Positions 1 through 5,160 of a stretch of DNA of 5,976 bases are shown here, in pieces. The stretch spans positions 1 to 5,976 of the forward strand of contig JBIIGI010000103.1 of assembly GCA_044236545.1 (NCBI GenBank). The letters run 5' to 3'. Source of the stretch: UBA6821 sp044236545. GTDB taxonomy: Bacteria > Verrucomicrobiota > Verrucomicrobiia > Chthoniobacterales > UBA6821. The first letter of the stretch is position 1; every line of letters starts with the position of its first letter. A program made the position numbers and the translations under genes. The notes beneath the pieces are model-generated. The model did no database searches. It saw only the letters and a list, made by a program, of their open reading frames with translations, and had not been told where the DNA came from.

Positions 1-1
1 G

Positions 2-2299
2 ACCGGAGCGGGAACCGTTGTCCTGGCGGCCAACCAGAGCGGCAACGCCAACTATACAGCGGCAAGCGAGGTGACGACCAGCTTCAGCGTGGGAAGCGGA
101 TCCCAGTCAATCACCTTCCCCGGTATTGCCAATCAACCGATTTCAACCAACCAGATCACTCTTAATGGATCGGCCGGTTCTGGGCTGCCAATCAGCTACA
201 GCGTTCTTTCTGGAGCAGCTTCACTTGCTTCCAGTAATGCACTCACTCTTAATGGAATTGGAACCATCACTGTACAGGCCAGTCAGCCAGGCAATGCCAA
301 CTGGAGTGCTGCAACTCCTGTACAGCAGTCCTTTGTAGTCAGCAGGGGGAGCCAGGCAATCACCTTCACTCCCCTCGCGAGCAACACCTTTGGGCAGGCC
401 CCTTATCGATTGACCAACGCAACGGCCTCCTCAGGGCTGCCAGTGAGCTACGCCTCCTCGGTGCCCGCAGTTGCAACCATTGTTAGCAACAACACCCTCA
501 CGATCTTGGGAGCTGGTACCACAACGATCACGGCATCACAACCCGGCAATACGAACTGGGCAGCGGCAACCAATGTCGCCCGAACGCTGGTGATCCTCAA
601 GGCGAGCAACACGATCCGTGCTTTCGGGGTTGTCACCAACCGGAGTTATGTCCCCAACGGGGTGGTGATGCTTCCCTCGCCGCTCCCTAGTGCCTCCTCG
701 CGATTGCCGGTGACTATTTCGGTGAAGTCGGGCCCGGCTGTGATGTCGGGAACCAACGCCGTCAGGATGACCGGAGGAGGCGCGGTGGTGCTAGCCGCCA
801 ATCAGCTTGGCAACGCGAACTTCTTAGCCGCTCCCGAAGTGACCACCAGCTTCCAGATCCTGCAGGCCACCCAGTCGATCGCACCCTTCACGCAGATCAC
901 ACCCAAGACCAACGGGATAGCGCCGTTTGCCGTGAAGATCCCAGCGGCCTCCTCGGCTCTACCCGTGACGCTATCGGTTCTTTCCGGGCCGGCAACGGTA
1001 ATCAACTCGACCGTAACCCTCAGGGGTGCGGGTCTAGTAACTCTGGCCGCCAATCAGAGAGGCAACACAAACTACCTGGCCGCCACCGAAGTCACCACCA
1101 GCTTCAGCGTGGCCAAGGGCAATCAAGCAATCACCTTCGGGGTTCTGACCAATAGACCCTACGGCACCACTCCGTTTGCGCTCACCGCCACGGCAAGATC
1201 GGGCCTGCCGGTTGCCTATAGTTCTACCGCCAGCAACATAGCCATCACGTCCAACATGGTGACCATTCTCGGAGCGGGGACCGCCACCATCACGGCTTCT
1301 CAAGCTGGCAACCAGAACTGGAACCCTGCCACCAATGTCTCCCGGACGCTCGTGGTGACTGCACCCAAATCCTCCACCAATTCCGCAACCAATCAGATTG
1401 GCGGCATCGGAGTAAGGGTGGTCATTCCGACGATACCAGTCAGATCAACGACCTTCCCCCTCTCCCGCCCTTCCATTTTTGGGTCAGTGGTCGCATGGGG
1501 AGACAATACATATCGTCAGACGAGTATTCCGGCTAGGCTTACCAATATTGTCCAGCTCTCGACATGGGGACTCCATAGTCTGGCCCTGAGAGCCAATGGA
1601 TCGGTCGTAGCCTGGGGCTGGAACGCCTATGGCCAAACGAATGTCCCAACCAGCGTTACCAATGCGGCCCAGGTAGCAGCGGGAGTGAGCTTCAGTACCG
1701 CGCTGAGGACCAATGGAACGATCATTGCTTGGGGAAATAATTCGCTGGGCCAGACCAATATCCCTGCAGGGGTCACCAATGCTGTCCAGATTGCGGCGGG
1801 CTCAGATCATGCCCTCGCTCTCCGAAGCGACGGAACGGTGATCGGTTGGGGATGGAATGACTACGGCCAATGCGACGTCCCCGCAGCTGCGACCAATGTC
1901 GTCCAAATCGCTGCGGGGTATTTTCACAGCGTGGCACTTAAGGCCGATGGTACGGTCGAGGCATGGGGAGATAATACCTATGGCGAGACTAATGTCCCGG
2001 CGGGTCTCACCAATGTGGTACGGATTGCAACCGGTCTTAGTCATACCGTGGCTCTCAAGGCTGACGGAACCGTGGTCGTCTGGGGATGGAATAGCGCGGG
2101 TCAGACTGATGTCCCCGCCGCACTCACGGGTGTTTCCCAGATCGCTTCCGGTGGCAATACAATCTTTGCAGTCACCACCAATGGAACTCTAGTGACTTGG
2201 GGAGATAACAGCTACGGTCAGCGGAAACCGCCCGCCGGACTGACCAATGTAATGCAATTTGTCCTCGGCCTCTATCACTCGTTGGGTCTGAAACGGTAG
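2..2299 (+). CDS. Large exported repeat protein, 3' part: bacterial Ig-like repeats plus C-terminal seven-bladed RCC1/BLIP-II-like propeller (5' end outside window)
   Basis: The reading frame is open from base 2, before the first possible start (GTG at 71). The upstream residues (TGAGTVVLAANQSGNANY, then TAASEV) are the end of another repeat, so the gene is truncated by the window edge and 71 is not its start. Numbering from the GTG at 71, residues 12 to about 430 are five Ig-like repeats of 79-88 residues with signatures such as SGLPVSYSS and GAGTTTITASQ. Residues about 431-471 are a Ser/Thr/Pro/Ile-rich linker. Residues 472-742 are seven WG-containing blades ending at the stop codon. No C-terminal sorting signal or membrane segment follows the propeller. 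Such Ig plus RCC1-like proteins are typically secreted or surface-exposed and bind partners or glycans; no enzyme domain is visible. Export and binding are inferred, because the N-terminus is absent. The specific ligand is unknown. Confidence 0.9.
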   Translation, partial: TGAGTVVLAANQSGNANYTAASEVTTSFSVGSGSQSITFPGIANQPISTNQITLNGSAGSGLPISYSVLSGAASLASSNALTLNGIGTITVQASQPGNANWSAATPVQQSFVVSRGSQAITFTPLASNTFGQAPYRLTNATASSGLPVSYASSVPAVATIVSNNTLTILGAGTTTITASQPGNTNWAAATNVARTLVILKASNTIRAFGVVTNRSYVPNGVVMLPSPLPSASSRLPVTISVKSGPAVMSGTNAVRMTGGGAVVLAANQLGNANFLAAPEVTTSFQILQATQSIAPFTQITPKTNGIAPFAVKIPAASSALPVTLSVLSGPATVINSTVTLRGAGLVTLAANQRGNTNYLAATEVTTSFSVAKGNQAITFGVLTNRPYGTTPFALTATARSGLPVAYSSTASNIAITSNMVTILGAGTATITASQAGNQNWNPATNVSRTLVVTAPKSSTNSATNQIGGIGVRVVIPTIPVRSTTFPLSRPSIFGSVVAWGDNTYRQTSIPARLTNIVQLSTWGLHSLALRANGSVVAWGWNAYGQTNVPTSVTNAAQVAAGVSFSTALRTNGTIIAWGNNSLGQTNIPAGVTNAVQIAAGSDHALALRSDGTVIGWGWNDYGQCDVPAAATNVVQIAAGYFHSVALKADGTVEAWGDNTYGETNVPAGLTNVVRIATGLSHTVALKADGTVVVWGWNSAGQTDVPAALTGVSQIASGGNTIFAVTTNGTLVTWGDNSYGQRKPPAGLTNVMQFVLGLYHSLGLKR
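104..1360 (+). repeat. Five tandem bacterial Ig-like repeats (plus the tail of a sixth at the left edge)
   Basis: Unit starts are at 104, 353, 608, 872 and 1124, giving lengths of 83, 85, 88, 84 and about 79 residues. Each begins with a Q/N-x-I-x-x-F-like strand, has an SGLPVSYS or SxLPVTxSV strand in the middle, and ends with GAGT-ITASQ-GN-NW-AAT or GAG-V-LAANQ-GN-NY-AA-EVTTSF. Two sub-types are visible. Units 2 and 5 are the 'ASQ/NW/RTLVV' type, units 3 and 4 and the edge fragment are the 'AANQ/NY or NF/EVTTSF' type, and unit 1 mixes both. The beta-rich, Gly/Thr/Ala/Ser-dominated composition fits Ig-like stalk domains. These would hold the C-terminal propeller away from the cell surface, which is an inference. 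Confidence 0.85.
1484..2296 (+). repeat. Seven 117-bp repeats encoding the blades of an RCC1/BLIP-II-like beta-propeller
   Basis: Units start at 1484, 1601, 1718, 1835, 1952, 2069 and 2186. The period is exactly 117 bp (39 residues), and the last unit is cut to 37 residues by the stop. The consensus is T-V-x-A-W-G-D/W-N-x-Y-G-Q-T-N-V-P, then A-G-L-T-N-V-V-Q-I-A-A-G-x-x-H-S-x-A-L-K-A-D-G. Seven blades is the number expected for a closed RCC1-type ring. The short 39-residue blade is nearer to BLIP-II than to the longer blades of eukaryotic RCC1. The DNA of the units differs at many synonymous sites while the protein pattern is kept, so the array looks old and under selection rather than freshly expanded. 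Confidence 0.85.
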
Positions 2300-2328
2300 G
2301 GATGAGGGAAAGGTCCTCGGGAATGGGT

Positions 2329-2356
2329 GATGAAGGGATTAATAGTTCCCTTCATC
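2329..2356 (+). terminator. Perfect 10-bp hairpin after the repeat-protein gene, possible terminator
   Basis: GATGAAGGGA (2329-2338) and TCCCTTCATC (2347-2356) are exact reverse complements around an 8-base loop. The hairpin starts 29 bases after the stop codon and lies before the toxin-antitoxin promoter region. No run of T follows, so it is not a standard intrinsic terminator. It may stop transcription weakly or protect the mRNA 3' end. Confidence 0.5.
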
Positions 2357-2367
2357 CCTTGTAAATG

Positions 2368-2379
2368 CCCTTATAAGGG
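2368..2379. promoter_or_regulatory. 12-bp perfect palindrome upstream of the TA operon, candidate operator
   Basis: CCCTTATAAGGG reads the same on both strands. It lies 54 bases before the antitoxin ATG and just upstream of a possible -35 box. The flanks TGCC (2366-2369) and GGCA (2381-2384) extend the symmetry imperfectly. Phd/YefM-family antitoxins commonly bind palindromes in their own promoter, so an autoregulatory site is a reasonable guess. There is no direct proof. Confidence 0.4.
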
Positions 2380-2384
2380 TGGCA

Positions 2385-2420
2385 TTGACTTCTTTCCAAT
2401 GTGCTCCATATTTGTAGCAC
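2385..2420 (+). promoter_or_regulatory. Putative TA-operon promoter with overlapping inverted repeat
   Basis: TTGACT (2385-2390) resembles a -35 box. The AT-rich stretch CATATTTG (2407-2414) can supply a weak -10 box at a spacing of 16-18 bases. GTGCT (2401-2405) and AGCAC (2416-2420) form an inverted repeat around that -10 region, which suits a repressor site. Transcription from this promoter would begin close to the ATG at 2422, and no Shine-Dalgarno sequence precedes that ATG, so the message may be leaderless. The box matches are weak. Confidence 0.35.
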
Positions 2421-2421
2421 T

Positions 2422-2673
2422 ATGCACACTGCCACGGTCCGCGATCTCAGGAACAGATACAGCGGTCTTCTCAAATGGATAGGTTCCGGCGAGGAGGTGC
2501 TCATCACCCGCCGGGGAAAGGCCATTGCCCGTCTTGTCCCTGCATCCGAGGAGCCTCGGGTTGGTGCTGACTGGTCGCGTAGTCCGATCATGGAATCCGG
2601 ACGCAAGACGGGCAAAAGACTTACTGCGGCCCGCTCGCGCGAACTGCTCCGGGATGCCGGGGGATCATGGTAG
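2422..2673 (+). CDS. Type II antitoxin, Phd/YefM-like, partner of the adjacent PIN toxin
   Basis: The 83-residue protein begins MHTATVRDLRNRYSGLLKWI and continues GSGEEVLITRRGKAIARLVP. This is the standard N-terminal Phd/YefM DNA-binding and dimerisation fold, with the family features A-x-x-L-R-x-x-x-S and G-E-x-V-x-I-T-R-x-G-K-x-x-A-x-L-V-P. The C-terminal half (about residues 41-83: DWSRSP, LTAARSRELLRDAGG) is polar and fits the toxin-wrapping region. I chose the ATG at 2422 over the in-frame GTG at 2401 because the family motif starts here and the longer version would run through the putative promoter. It has no Shine-Dalgarno. The last seven bases overlap the toxin start, so translation is probably coupled. 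It should neutralise the toxin and repress its own operon, which is family knowledge and not shown here. Confidence 0.88.
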   Translation: MHTATVRDLRNRYSGLLKWIGSGEEVLITRRGKAIARLVPASEEPRVGADWSRSPIMESGRKTGKRLTAARSRELLRDAGGSW

Positions 2674-3113
2674 TCTGTTGCGACACCAGTTTCCTCTTTG
2701 CGCTCTATGGGAACGACGCCCATACCGAGGCTGCGAGGAAGTATGTGCTGGCCAAGGCGCCGGTGATCTTGCTCACAGCATGGAATCGTTATGAGTTTGA
2801 GAATGCCCTGAGGCTTGCCGAGTTCAGGAAGCTCATTCCCTCCGGCGGCGGGGAGGATCTGCTAGGGGATTTCGAGTCTGACCTTCGGGCGGGGAGGTTG
2901 AGCGCTCCCCCCTGCCATCTTGGGGAAATCCTTACGAAGGCGAGGGCAATTTCCTCACAACAGACCATCCTGGGAGGCCACCGCGCCTTCGACATTCTTC
3001 ATCTTGCTGGCGCACTCGAACTGGAAGCCGATACTTTCCTCACCTTTGACAGGAATCAGGCGGGCCTGGCGAAATCCCTCGGATTCAAGACGCCTGTCTC
3101 CGTTGCCAAGTAG
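2667..3113 (+). CDS. vapC: VapC-type PIN-domain ribonuclease toxin
   Basis: The protein has 148 residues, a usual size for single-domain PIN toxins. The conserved acidic residues of the metal-binding active site are all visible: Asp6 in VVCCDTSFLFAL, Glu43 in NRYEFENAL, Asp109 in HRAFDILHLAGAL and Asp128 in FLTFDRNQAGLAKSLG. PIN toxins of this type are Mg2+-dependent RNases that cut tRNA or rRNA and arrest growth when the antitoxin is lost; the target here cannot be told. The ATG at 2667 overlaps the end of the antitoxin gene (stop 2671-2673) in another frame. The G-rich stretch just before it (2657-2663) is too close to be a good Shine-Dalgarno, so translational coupling is likely. The gene seems intact. 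The pairing of a Phd/YefM-like antitoxin with a PIN toxin is common in bacteria. Confidence 0.92.
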   Translation: MVVCCDTSFLFALYGNDAHTEAARKYVLAKAPVILLTAWNRYEFENALRLAEFRKLIPSGGGEDLLGDFESDLRAGRLSAPPCHLGEILTKARAISSQQTILGGHRAFDILHLAGALELEADTFLTFDRNQAGLAKSLGFKTPVSVAK

Positions 3114-3184
3114 AGGCTCGGAAACTCGGTGTGAAAATCCTCAATGAAGAAGCCTTCAGAAACTTGATCGATCAGGGAGAGTAA
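3107..3184 (+). pseudogene. Possible remnant of a BRCT-domain C-terminus (DNA ligase LigA-like)
   Basis: In a frame different from the toxin, the bases from about 3107 to the TAA at 3182-3184 read Q-V-E-A, then RKLGVKILNEEAFRNLI, then D-Q-G-E and stop. The pattern A-x-K-L-G-V-x-I-L-x-E-x-x-F-x-x-L/I is the usual last helix-strand-helix of the BRCT domain that ends NAD-dependent DNA ligases. Upstream in the same frame, inside the toxin gene, nothing resembles a ligase. A fusion point near the toxin stop codon is therefore suggested. It is only about 25 codons, so chance resemblance is possible. A tiny GTG-started ORF (3131-3184) is an alternative but has no clear ribosome binding site. Confidence 0.4.
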
Positions 3185-3186
3185 AA

Positions 3187-3369
3187 AATATGGAACTCAG
3201 GAATTGCTTGCTTGGGCATTGCTTCGCATCCGTTGCATCAGGAAAAGAGAGGAAGGTTGCCAGAAAGATCAACGGCCATAAAATGCACTGAAAGAACAGC
3301 GAAGACACTGGGGTAATTCTTTTTTTGACCCCTTCAGTGTTTCCTTCCTGAGTTCCTGAGTTCCATATT
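3187..3369. repeat. Inverted-repeat-bounded non-coding element, copy 1 (upstream of argD)
   Basis: AATATGGAACTCAGGAA (3187-3203) and TTCCTGAGTTCCATATT (3353-3369) are perfect 17-bp reverse complements that bound 149 bases. The right end carries the tandem 8-mer TTCCTGAG twice (3345-3352, 3353-3360) plus TTCC. The element starts two bases after the TAA that ends the ligase-like remnant and finishes 27 bases before the argD start. The inside has no convincing gene; the minus-strand ORF across it is low-complexity read-through of the repeat. The same terminal sequence bounds a second element after argD. It may be a MITE or REPIN-like element. No target-site duplication is evident. Confidence 0.7.
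3305..3340. other. Internal hairpin of element 1 with a T7 loop
   Basis: ACACT-GGGGT (3305-3314) can pair with ACCCC (3328-3332) and AGTGT (3336-3340), leaving a TTC bulge. The 13-base loop holds seven T in a row (3320-3326). It could fold as RNA on either strand. The T run is in the loop and not after the stem, so it is not a standard terminator on the plus strand. Confidence 0.45.
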
Positions 3370-3396
3370 AATTCTCCTTTTGCCTTTCTTTTTACA
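3366..3396 (+). promoter_or_regulatory. argD: argD leader: weak -10-like box, pyrimidine-rich, no Shine-Dalgarno
   Basis: TATTAA (3366-3371) is the only -10-like hexamer close to argD, and it overlaps the outer edge of the right arm of element 1. No convincing -35 box is seen at the right distance. The bases from 3373 to the ATG are almost all C and T (CTCCTTTTGCC and so on), with no purine-rich ribosome binding site. Either translation starts without one or the leader is otherwise recognised. Confidence 0.2.
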
Positions 3397-4656
3397 ATGT
3401 CCGCTGCCACCACCGCAGAGCTTTACCGTGACTACGTGATGCCGACTTACGGCCGGTTCGATCTGGCCCTCGCCCGGGGGGAGGGATCGCGCGTGTGGGA
3501 TGAGGAGGGGAAGGAATACCTCGATTTCGGCGCGGGGATCGCTGTCTGCTCGCTCGGCCACAGCCATCCGAAGTTCTCCAAGGAGGTCGCCGATCAGGCC
3601 GCCCGCTTGGTTCACACCTCCAATCTCTACCTCACACGGCCTCAGGGTGAACTCGCGAAGCTTGTCGTCGATCTGGTCGGTCTGGGCGGGAAGGTCTTTT
3701 TCTGCAACAGCGGCGCGGAGGCGAACGAGGGGCTCTACAAGCTGGCCCGGAAATTCGGCGCTCCAACCGGTCGCCACGAGATCATTACGTTCACCAATTC
3801 CTTCCATGGCCGGACGCTCGGCGGTATCAGCGCCACCGGCCAGGAGAAGGTGAAGGCCGGATTTGCTCCCTTGGTGGAGGGATTCGTCCATGTCCCGTTC
3901 AATGACCTTGCCGCCGTGGAGGCTGCCATCACCCCCAAGACCGCCGCGATCCTGCTCGAGCCCGTTCAGGGCGAGGGAGGGATCAATCCCGCGACTCCTG
4001 AATTTCTCAAAGGTGTCCGCGCCCTCTGCGACCGACACAATCTGCTGCTTCTCTTCGATGAGGTGCAGTGCGGCTTCGGCCGGACGGGTGACTGGTGCGC
4101 CTGGAGGACGATTGTTCCTCAAGGAGTCGAGCCCGATGCCGTGAGCTGGGCCAAGGGGATTGCGAACGGTTTTCCCCTCGGGGCTTTCTGGGCCGGAATC
4201 CGTAGCGCCGGATCAGATGCCGACGGCAAGGAACGGGGGCCACTCTGCGACCTGCTCGGTCCCGGCACCCATGGCACGACCTACGGCGGCAATCCCCTTG
4301 CCGCAACCGCCGGACTCACCGTTCTCCAAGCGATCGGTGAGGAGGGATTGCTCAAGAATGCCAAGGAACTGGGCAATCACCTGATACAGTCTCTGGAGGT
4401 GATGAAGTTGCCGGCTATACGACTCGTACGAGGCGTTGGCCTGATGATCGGGATCGAACTGAACGATCTCCCTGCCTCATTCGGCGGGGAGGGGCTTCCG
4501 TCCATCCGCGCCACCAAGGAGCTGATGAAGGCGGGGCTTCTCGTGATTCCCTCCGGAGAGAGGACGATCCGACTGCTCCCGCCACTCAATATCACGAAGG
4601 ACGAGGCCGACAAGGCACTGGCGATCCTGAAGAAAGTCCTCTCTAGCGGTTCCTGA
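3397..4656 (+). CDS. argD: Acetylornithine aminotransferase (class III, PLP-dependent)
   Basis: At 419 residues this is a full-length class III aminotransferase. ArgD converts N-acetylglutamate semialdehyde to N2-acetylornithine with glutamate as amino donor in cytoplasmic arginine synthesis, and related enzymes also act on succinyl-diaminopimelate or ornithine. Visible motifs in order are GAGIAVCSLGHSHP (45-58), NLYLTRPQGELAKLV (76-90), FFCNSGAEANEG (101-112) for the cofactor phosphate, FHGRTLG (136-142), EPVQGEGG (188-195), LLLLFDEVQCGFGRTG with Asp221 contacting the pyridine nitrogen, SWAKGIANGFPLGAF with Lys253 as the Schiff-base lysine, GTHGTTYGGNPLA (290-302), and RTIRLLPPLNI with Arg392 for substrate carboxylate. 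The ATG at 3397 gives the normal N-terminus (ELYRDYVMPTYGRFDLAL). No other arg gene is in the window, and the gene stands alone between two inverted-repeat elements. Substrate specificity beyond the subfamily is inferred. Confidence 0.9.
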   Translation: MSAATTAELYRDYVMPTYGRFDLALARGEGSRVWDEEGKEYLDFGAGIAVCSLGHSHPKFSKEVADQAARLVHTSNLYLTRPQGELAKLVVDLVGLGGKVFFCNSGAEANEGLYKLARKFGAPTGRHEIITFTNSFHGRTLGGISATGQEKVKAGFAPLVEGFVHVPFNDLAAVEAAITPKTAAILLEPVQGEGGINPATPEFLKGVRALCDRHNLLLLFDEVQCGFGRTGDWCAWRTIVPQGVEPDAVSWAKGIANGFPLGAFWAGIRSAGSDADGKERGPLCDLLGPGTHGTTYGGNPLAATAGLTVLQAIGEEGLLKNAKELGNHLIQSLEVMKLPAIRLVRGVGLMIGIELNDLPASFGGEGLPSIRATKELMKAGLLVIPSGERTIRLLPPLNITKDEADKALAILKKVLSSGS

Positions 4657-4680
4657 ATCTTTTGATTTGGAACTCAGGAA
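4650..4680. other. Short inverted repeat overlapping the argD stop codon
   Basis: TTCCTGA (4650-4656), whose last three bases are the argD stop codon, is the reverse complement of TCAGGAA (4674-4680) in the left arm of element 2. This gives a 7-bp stem with a 17-base loop. It could form as an alternative to the long pairing of element 2. It may be incidental, or an extra half-copy of the terminal sequence. Confidence 0.35.
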
Positions 4681-4809
4681 AGCAGGAAAAAACAGAGACC
4701 TGCTAACAGAGACCTGCTTATCGGTGAGACTGTTGCTCGTGGATTTGCCGCGAGATACCCCGTCTTCCTTTTTACTTTCTTCCGATTCCTGATTTCCTGA
4801 GTTCCACAT
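4665..4809. repeat. Inverted-repeat-bounded non-coding element, copy 2 (downstream of argD)
   Basis: TGGAACTCAGGAAA (4668-4681) and TTTCCTGAGTTCCA (4793-4806) are perfect 14-bp reverse complements. The pairing goes on inward after one mismatch as CAGGAA (4683-4688) with TTCCTG (4786-4791), and outward after one mismatch by two more bases. The right end (4786-4810) matches the right end of copy 1 (3345-3369) at 23 of 25 bases. The interior differs from copy 1 in sequence, though both are C/T-rich on the right side. The element begins nine bases after the argD stop codon. No credible gene lies inside. Confidence 0.7.
4691..4718. repeat. Perfect 14-bp tandem duplication inside element 2
   Basis: AACAGAGACCTGCT occurs at 4691-4704 and again directly at 4705-4718 without a mismatch. 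It lies just inside the left arm of the element. The absence of divergence suggests a recent slippage duplication. Confidence 0.75.
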
Positions 4810-4857
4810 TCATCATCTCTGAGTTGATTTCTAAGCGTCTCCGCGTTTGTTTGCCCG

Positions 4858-5075
4858 GCCGTTGCTTGGCATTTGAACTCGGGCTTTCCCAAAGCCATTG
4901 AACGGCACTTGCCTCCCGGCAAGCGGTGCCGCCCTGTAGGGGTCCGCTTCGCGGACTTCTCCGCGCCCGACCCCACGGGCTTGCTTCGCCCCTACCGGGG
5001 CTGCTTCGCAGTCCTATCAGCTTTGATTCGCTCGCTCCCGCTCGGCTCACCCTTGCGGGCTGAACTTTCGTTCAG
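4858..5075. other. Gene-free stretch packed with short hairpins
   Basis: No plausible gene is seen between 4810 and 5173. Within it are many exact stems: GCCGTT 4858-4863 with AACGGC 4901-4906; GGCTTT 4882-4887 with AAAGCC 4891-4896; TTGCC 4909-4913 with GGCAA 4918-4922, enclosed by GGCAC 4904-4908 with GTGCC 4926-4930 (the outer pair shares bases with the AACGGC arm); GTCCGC 4942-4947 with GCGGAC 4951-4956; GTAGGGG 4936-4942 with CCCCTAC 4989-4995; CTGC 5001-5004 with GCAG 5008-5011; CTGAAC 5060-5065 with GTTCAG 5070-5075. GCTTCGC occurs at 4946, 4983 and 5003, and several stems close on TTC or TTCG loops. It could be an inserted palindromic repeat, a structured RNA, or a bidirectional transcription stop between the convergent genes. 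In 5076-5160 I see nothing. Confidence 0.55.
4936..4995. repeat. Nested palindromic unit (outer stem GTAGGGG/CCCCTAC)
   Basis: A 7-bp outer stem joins 4936-4942 to 4989-4995. It encloses the GTCCGC-TTC-GCGGAC hairpin (4942-4956, sharing one base with the outer stem) and the GGGC/GCCC pair (4977-4980 with 4988-4991, partly competing with it). GTAGGGG-type ends with inner GC-rich hairpins are typical of short dispersed palindromic repeats in some bacteria. Whether this is one cannot be told from a single copy. Confidence 0.4.
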
Positions 5076-5160
5076 TCTACCCAAGCCGATCCCACGGCCA
5101 TGTGTTCGCCAGTCGCTGATTTGTTACGGCTGCGGGAAAACCATCAACCTTCCACCGCGC

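Noticed and set aside
71..73. GTG at 71 as the start of the repeat protein
   Set aside because: The frame is open upstream to base 2, and those residues are the end of another Ig-like repeat, so the gene clearly begins outside the window.
2329..2356. Standard intrinsic terminator
   Set aside because: The stem is perfect but no T tract follows, so it is listed only as a possible terminator with moderate confidence.
2401..2403. GTG at 2401 as the antitoxin start
   Set aside because: It would add seven residues (MLHICST) not expected in the family and would overlap the putative -10 region; the ATG at 2422 begins the family motif.
3156..3413. Minus-strand ORF of 85 codons across element 1
   Set aside because: It is mostly the repeat element itself, has no recognisable domain, and runs into the argD start.
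3334..4122. Minus-strand ORF of 262 codons antisense to argD
   Set aside because: It is a shadow of the strongly supported argD coding frame in GC-rich DNA, with no recognisable domain.
3187..4809. CRISPR array or integron attC sites
   Set aside because: The repeated ends are paired inverted termini of two elements, not regularly spaced direct repeats with spacers. The core motifs of attC sites are not seen, and no integrase or cas gene is present.
4810..5160. tRNA or known riboswitch in the structured intergenic stretch
   Set aside because: No cloverleaf with T-loop consensus and no recognised aptamer core was found; the stems are short and independent.
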